A stretch of 64,000 bases of DNA, taken from contig NZ_JAPELY010000003.1 of the NCBI RefSeq assembly GCF_026343295.1, positions 620,001 through 684,000 of the forward strand, read 5' to 3'. This document shows, piece by piece, positions 60,223-64,000 of the stretch (its first letter is position 1; every line of letters begins with the position of its first letter). The notes beneath the pieces are model-generated. The model did not search any database, was not told the origin of the DNA, and saw only the letters and a list, made by a program, of their open reading frames with translations. The translations under genes and the position numbers were made by a program. This stretch comes from Streptomyces sp. NBC_00083. GTDB lineage: Bacteria > Actinomycetota > Actinomycetes > Streptomycetales > Streptomycetaceae.

Positions 60223-61971
60223 CTAGGCGACGGACAGATCGTCCCCGTACACCGCGCCCTGGCCGTACCAGCCGTGCAGGTAGACGGTGACGGTGCCCGA
60301 GGCGCCGGTGGTGAACGGCACGGTCAGCTGGGTCCAGCCGCTGGAGTTGGTCCAGGTGCTGCCGGTGGCGCCGCCCCGCACGCCGAGGTAGGCGTAGCTG
60401 CCCTGCACCCAACCACTGAGCGTGTACTTGGTGTTGGGGGCGAGGGTGAGTGTCTGCGCGCACTCACCGGTCTGGCCGGCGGTGGGCGCGGTCTTCAGCG
60501 CGTGCGAGCCGCCGTGCACCGGGCTCGACACCACGGCGGCGCCGCTGTCGCAGGTCCACGGGGTGAGCGAGCCGCTCTCGAAGCCGCCGTTGACGAGCGC
60601 GCCGGTCTGGCCGCCGGGGCCGGACACGGTGAGCGTGAAGGTGGCGGAGTGGGTGAGCGTGCCGGCCGTACCGGTGACGGTGATCGGGTACGTGCCGGGC
60701 GCGGCCGAGGCGGACGCGGCGACGGTGAGCTGTGCCGAGCCGCCCGCGGTGACGGAGCCGGGGCTGAGCGTCGCGGTGACACCGGCGGGGGCGCCGGTGG
60801 CGGTCAGGGCGAGGGACTTGGCGTTGCCCGAGGTGACGGCGGTGCTCACCGTGGCGGTGGTGGAGCCGCCGGGCGCGACCGAGGCCGAGCCGGGGGTGAC
60901 GCCCACCGAGAAGTCGTCCTGGACGGGGCCGCCGCCCCCGGTGAAGGGCTCGAAGGTGTGGCTGAAGTACCAGGTGTCCTGGGCGATGCCGGAGCAGGTG
61001 TCCGAGCCGCCGGTGCCGGGGCAGCCGCCGTTGTCGCGCTGGAGCGCCCAGAAGGACAGCGTGTTGATGCCCTTGGAGACGGCCCAGTTGTAGACGGCGG
61101 TCGCGTCGGCGGTGGTGAACGTCTCGGCCGGCCCGTAGTCGTCGATGCCCGGCATCTCGGTGACGCCGACCATGCCCCACAGCTGGGCGGACGAGGTGCC
61201 CGGGTAGAGGGAGGCCAGCTGGTCGTGGAGTCCGGTGGCCGCGGTCTGGGTGTCGTTCGCCATGTTGTGCGTGGCGCCGTCGTAGTAGTCGAAGGTCATG
61301 ATGTTGACGACGTCGACCTTCGCGCCGTACTTGACCGCGCTCTTGAGCACCGCGAGCCCGCTGTCGGCGAGACCGCTCGTTGTGGTCGGCAGGGTGTAGG
61401 AGAACTGCACCGAGCGCCCGTTGGCCGCCGCCCAGTCCTGCACCTTCTTGATCGCCTGGTTGCGGCGGTCGACGCCGGCCTTGTTGGTCAGCGAGTTGTC
61501 CTCGATGTCCATGTCGAGCCGCGACAGGTCGTAGGTGGTGATGACCTTCTCGTACGCGGCGGCGATGGAGTCGACGCTGGTGCAGCTGTCGGCGATCTCG
61601 GTGCCGCCGTTGTCGGCCGCATAGCCGCCGAACGAGGGGATGACGTCGCCGCCGCGCGAGCGGATGGTGGTGATGTCGGCGCCGAACACGGACGAGGAGA
61701 TCGGCTGGTCGGTCGAGCCGTTCCAGTACGGGGTGCACGACCCCTTCGCCTCGGCCTGCACGAACGCCATGGTCAGGTACTTGGCGCCCGACTTCTGCGC
61801 CAGATCGGCGGGGCTGTCGGAGGAGTACGCCTCGAAGTACGGCGCGAAGATGTGGGCAGGCAGCGGAGTCGCGGCATGCGCCGCACCGCCGGCCCCGATG
61901 ACCAGGCCGGCGGACGCGGCGACGGTACTGAGCGTGGCGAGCAGGGCGCGAACGGATCTCGGGCGTCTCAT
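60223..61971 (-). CDS. Secreted GH18 chitinase with Ig-like and carbohydrate-binding domains
   Basis: This 582-aa secreted protein has a signal peptide (VRALLATLSTVAASAGLVIG to AHAATP). The GH18 barrel (about 38-345) begins HIFAPYFEAY and contains DLSRLDMDIEDN, where the Glu is the proton donor in the DxDxE motif. It also has VNIMTFDYYDG and a closing SFWALQRDNG. An Ig/invasin-like domain (about 355-450: DDFSVGVTPGSASVAPGG) and a C-terminal jelly-roll CBM (about 455-582: VNGGFESGSLTPWTC) follow. DasR-like sites upstream fit induction by chitin products. Confidence 0.94.
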   Translation of the reverse strand: MRRPRSVRALLATLSTVAASAGLVIGAGGAAHAATPLPAHIFAPYFEAYSSDSPADLAQKSGAKYLTMAFVQAEAKGSCTPYWNGSTDQPISSSVFGADITTIRSRGGDVIPSFGGYAADNGGTEIADSCTSVDSIAAAYEKVITTYDLSRLDMDIEDNSLTNKAGVDRRNQAIKKVQDWAAANGRSVQFSYTLPTTTSGLADSGLAVLKSAVKYGAKVDVVNIMTFDYYDGATHNMANDTQTAATGLHDQLASLYPGTSSAQLWGMVGVTEMPGIDDYGPAETFTTADATAVYNWAVSKGINTLSFWALQRDNGGCPGTGGSDTCSGIAQDTWYFSHTFEPFTGGGGPVQDDFSVGVTPGSASVAPGGSTTATVSTAVTSGNAKSLALTATGAPAGVTATLSPGSVTAGGSAQLTVAASASAAPGTYPITVTGTAGTLTHSATFTLTVSGPGGQTGALVNGGFESGSLTPWTCDSGAAVVSSPVHGGSHALKTAPTAGQTGECAQTLTLAPNTKYTLSGWVQGSYAYLGVRGGATGSTWTNSSGWTQLTVPFTTGASGTVTVYLHGWYGQGAVYGDDLSVA

Positions 61972-62012
61972 CGGGGCTCTCCGACGGGGTGAGAGAAGGG
62001 TGCGGACGCCCC

Positions 62013-62041
62013 ATGATTGGTCTGGACCAGCAACCGGTCAA
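62013..62041 (-). promoter_or_regulatory. Chitinase promoter
   Basis: Reading leftward, TTGACC (62041-62036), a 17-nt spacer and AATCAT (62018-62013) form a candidate promoter about 42 bp before the chitinase start. A DasR-like site fills part of the spacer. Confidence 0.5.
62018..62029. promoter_or_regulatory. DasR-like operator (dre) site 1
   Basis: TGGTCTGGACCA within ATTGGTCTGGACCAGC closely matches the DasR consensus built on TGGTCTAGACCA. DasR is the GntR repressor relieved by glucosamine-6-phosphate, known to control Streptomyces chitinases. It overlaps the promoter spacer. Confidence 0.75.
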
Positions 62042-62053
62042 GGGTCTAGGCCA
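62042..62053. promoter_or_regulatory. DasR-like operator (dre) site 2
   Basis: GGGTCTAGGCCA is a weaker second copy, starting 24 bp from site 1 and adjoining the -35 element. Paired 12-bp repeats of this type are typical of Streptomyces chitinase promoters. Confidence 0.6.
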
Positions 62054-62198
62054 ATTAATTCCGCGCGCTTTGCTGTTGGCTCAACTCGCTTACGGGGCAG
62101 GCACATAGGGGCGTACGCCGCGCCGTCGCACGTCGAGTTCCCCTACGGCGAGGCGGCGTCGACGGCACCCCGCCCCCCGCGCCGCCGGGGTGGGAACG

Positions 62199-64000
62199 TC
62201 AGGCCAGCGCCCGCGCCAGGTACGGTGCGGTGCGGCTCTGGGGTGTGGTGGCTACCTTTGCCGGGGGGCCGCAGGCCACGATGTGGCCGCCCTCGTCGCC
62301 GCCTCCCGGGCCCAGGTCCAGCATCCAGTCCGCGCCCGCCACCACCGTCATGTCGTGCTCGACGACGATCACCGAGTGGCCCGCGTCCACCAGGCCGTGG
62401 AGTTGGCGCAGCAGGATCTCGACGTCCGCCGGGTGCAGGCCCGTGGTCGGCTCGTCCAGGACGTACAGCGTGTGGTCGCGGTGGGTGCGCTGCAACTCCG
62501 TTGCCAGCTTGATGCGTTGGGCCTCGCCGCCGGAGAGTTCCGTCGCGGGCTGGCCCAGGCGCAGGTAGCCGAGCCCGACGTCGAGCAGGGTGGTCAGGCT
62601 CCGCGCCGCGGCGGGGGTGTCGGCGAAGAACTCGGCCGCCGCCTCCACCGTCAGGTCGAGCACCCCCGCGATGGTGCGTCCCCGGTGGGTGACCTCCAGC
62701 GTCTCGGGGTTGTAGCGCGCGCCCTGGCAGTCCGGGCACGGCGCGTACGTGCTCGGCAGGAACAGCAGCTCCACCGACACGAACCCTTCGCCCTGGCAGG
62801 TCTCGCAGCGCCCGCCCCTCACATTGAACGAGAACCGGCCCGCCTTGTAACCACGGGCCTTCGCCTCGTCGGTCTCCGCGAAGAGTTTGCGTACGACGTC
62901 GAACAGGCCGGTGTACGTCGCCAGATTGGAGCGCGGTGTGCGGCCGATCGGCTTCTGATCGACCCTCACCAGGCGCCCTACGCCCGGGAGTTGCTCGTGG
63001 ATCGCGTCCACCAGCGTCGACTTCCCCGAGCCCGACACCCCGGTCACCGCGGTGAACGCCCCCAGCGGGAAGGCCGCGTCGACACCGCGCAGATTGTGCC
63101 GGGTCACGCCGGTCAGCTCCAGCCAGGCGCGCGGCTCCCGGACGGTGCGGCGTGGCGCCGGGGCGCGGTCGAAGAGATAGCGCCGCGTCGCCGACCCCGC
63201 AACGTGGGCCAGCTCGGCCGGCGGTCCGCTGTGCAGGACCCGGCCGCCGTGCTCGCCGGCCAACGGGCCCACGTCGACCAGCCAGTCCGCGTTCCGCATC
63301 ACATCAAGGTGGTGCTCGACCACGAACACCGAATTGCCCGCGGCCTTCAGCCGGTCGAGGACCGTGAGCAGCGCCTCCGTGTCGGCCGGGTGCAGCCCCG
63401 CCGACGGCTCGTCCAGGACGTACACCACGCCGAAGAGCCCGGAGCGCAACTGCGTGGCGAGCCGCAGGCGTTGCAGTTCGCCCGCCGAGAGCGTGGGCGC
63501 GGTGCGGTCCAGGCTCAGGTAGCCGAGGCCGAGTTCGACGACCGGGCCGATGCGGGAGAGGAGGTCACCGGTGACGGCGGCGGCGGTCGGGCCGCCCTCC
63601 GCCGAGCGCAGCAGCTCGGCCAGCGCGGTGAGCGGGAGCGCCACCAGGTCGGCGATGGTGCGGCCCGCGAAGGTGACGGCGAGCGCCTCGGGACGCAGCC
63701 GGGCGCCGCCGCACACCGGGCAGTCCGCCGCGGTCAGGAAGCGTTCCGCCTTCGTCCGCAGGGTCTGGCTCTTGCTCTCCGCGAACGTCTTCATCACATA
63801 GCGCCGCGCGCTGAAGTACGTTCCCTGGTAAGGGCGTTGGATGCGGTCGGCGTCCCGCACCGGGTGCACTGTGACGACCGGCTGTTCGTCGGTGAACAGG
63901 ATCCAGTCCCGGTCCTGCTGGGCGAGCTCCCGCCAGGGCCGGTCCACGTCGTACCCGAGCGCGTCGAGCACGTCACGCAGGTTCTTGCCCTGCCAGGCCC
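62199..64000 (-). CDS. UvrA paralogue (excinuclease-like ABC ATPase), N-terminus beyond right edge
   Basis: About 600 residues are visible; the frame is open to base 64000. It has two ABC ATPase signatures: LSAGELQRLRLATQL with LDEPSAGLHPADTEALL, and LSGGEAQRIKLATEL with LDEPTTGLHPADVEILL. A Walker A, GVSGSGKSTLVDAI, belongs to the second half. Zinc-finger Cys pairs are CPVCGGARL in the first half and CETCQGEGF...CPDCQGARY. The visible length projects to about 750-800 aa, shorter than housekeeping UvrA (about 950), so this is the UvrA2/DrrC-type branch linked to tolerance of DNA-binding drugs. It lies downstream in reading direction of nothing else visible. Confidence 0.88.
   Translation of the reverse strand, partial: AWQGKNLRDVLDALGYDVDRPWRELAQQDRDWILFTDEQPVVTVHPVRDADRIQRPYQGTYFSARRYVMKTFAESKSQTLRTKAERFLTAADCPVCGGARLRPEALAVTFAGRTIADLVALPLTALAELLRSAEGGPTAAAVTGDLLSRIGPVVELGLGYLSLDRTAPTLSAGELQRLRLATQLRSGLFGVVYVLDEPSAGLHPADTEALLTVLDRLKAAGNSVFVVEHHLDVMRNADWLVDVGPLAGEHGGRVLHSGPPAELAHVAGSATRRYLFDRAPAPRRTVREPRAWLELTGVTRHNLRGVDAAFPLGAFTAVTGVSGSGKSTLVDAIHEQLPGVGRLVRVDQKPIGRTPRSNLATYTGLFDVVRKLFAETDEAKARGYKAGRFSFNVRGGRCETCQGEGFVSVELLFLPSTYAPCPDCQGARYNPETLEVTHRGRTIAGVLDLTVEAAAEFFADTPAAARSLTTLLDVGLGYLRLGQPATELSGGEAQRIKLATELQRTHRDHTLYVLDEPTTGLHPADVEILLRQLHGLVDAGHSVIVVEHDMTVVAGADWMLDLGPGGGDEGGHIVACGPPAKVATTPQSRTAPYLARALA

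Noticed and set aside
60202..61992. Rightward 596-aa open frame
   Set aside because: Antisense to the GH18 chitinase; Gly/Arg/Ala-rich with no domain.

Overview
This is a high-GC actinobacterial chromosome segment, almost certainly from Streptomyces. Third codon positions are strongly G/C biased. GTG and TTG starts are common, many genes appear leaderless (TANNNT 6-8 nt before ATG), and the gene families are typical of the genus: an Rpf/LysM/M23 secreted hydrolase, a class F sortase, LysX, a PAS-GGDEF-EAL protein beside an SCO0930-like lipoprotein, a PP2C/SpoIIE phosphatase, and a chitinase with DasR-like sites. From memory, the gnd/rpf pair and the lipoprotein-rmdA-sdh group resemble the S. 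coelicolor SCO0922-SCO0975 region; I could not check this.

Bases 1-13,621 look accessory, with looser codon bias and more A/T in third positions. A truncated NACHT NTPase gene runs off the left edge. Next come a leftward SDR/S51-peptidase pair and a compact deoxysugar locus: 3,5-epimerase, C-methyltransferase, VOC protein, two SDRs, a metallo-beta-lactamase-fold protein that has lost its metal motif, CDP-glucose 4,6-dehydratase, DegT aminotransferase, and convergent glucose-1-phosphate cytidylyltransferase. Together these predict a CDP-activated 4-amino and/or C-methyl-branched 6-deoxyhexose. No glycosyltransferase, PKS or NRPS gene is visible. A 154-aa protein within the locus carries the same Gly-rich N-terminal motif as the NACHT protein. 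A Nudix hydrolase and a long guanine deaminase follow.

Bases 14,100-30,300 hold mostly chromosomal genes: a YhgE/Pip-type membrane protein, panD, an Asp/Glu-racemase-family protein, a Pro-rich micro-protein, gnd, the Rpf-LysM-M23 hydrolase, a DMT permease, an HTH/Clp-N two-gene module behind paired palindromes, a zinc-finger SDR, a PhnZ-like HD protein, an isolated 57-aa peptide gene, an S9 peptidase, a lipoprotein and a conserved protein of unknown function.

Bases 30,300-43,200 carry signalling and lipid genes: a PAS-GAF-SpoIIE-HATPase phosphatase, WS/DGAT acyltransferase, an Fpg/Nei glycosylase, a zinc-finger anti-sigma protein, a LytTR/LytS two-component system built around a sodium:solute symporter, an ECF sigma factor overlapping convergently with a zinc-finger mini anti-sigma gene, a CapA-like lipoprotein and a universal stress protein.

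Bases 43,200-64,000 carry lysX, a NodB deacetylase, a class F sortase beside two facing Ig-like surface proteins, a DUF4239 protein, the SCO0930-like lipoprotein, a SAM methyltransferase coupled to rmdA, a LysR gene divergent from leaderless sdhCAB, a GH18 chitinase, and a UvrA paralogue cut by the right edge. Strong hairpin terminators separate many units. No rRNA, tRNA, CRISPR array or insertion sequence was seen.
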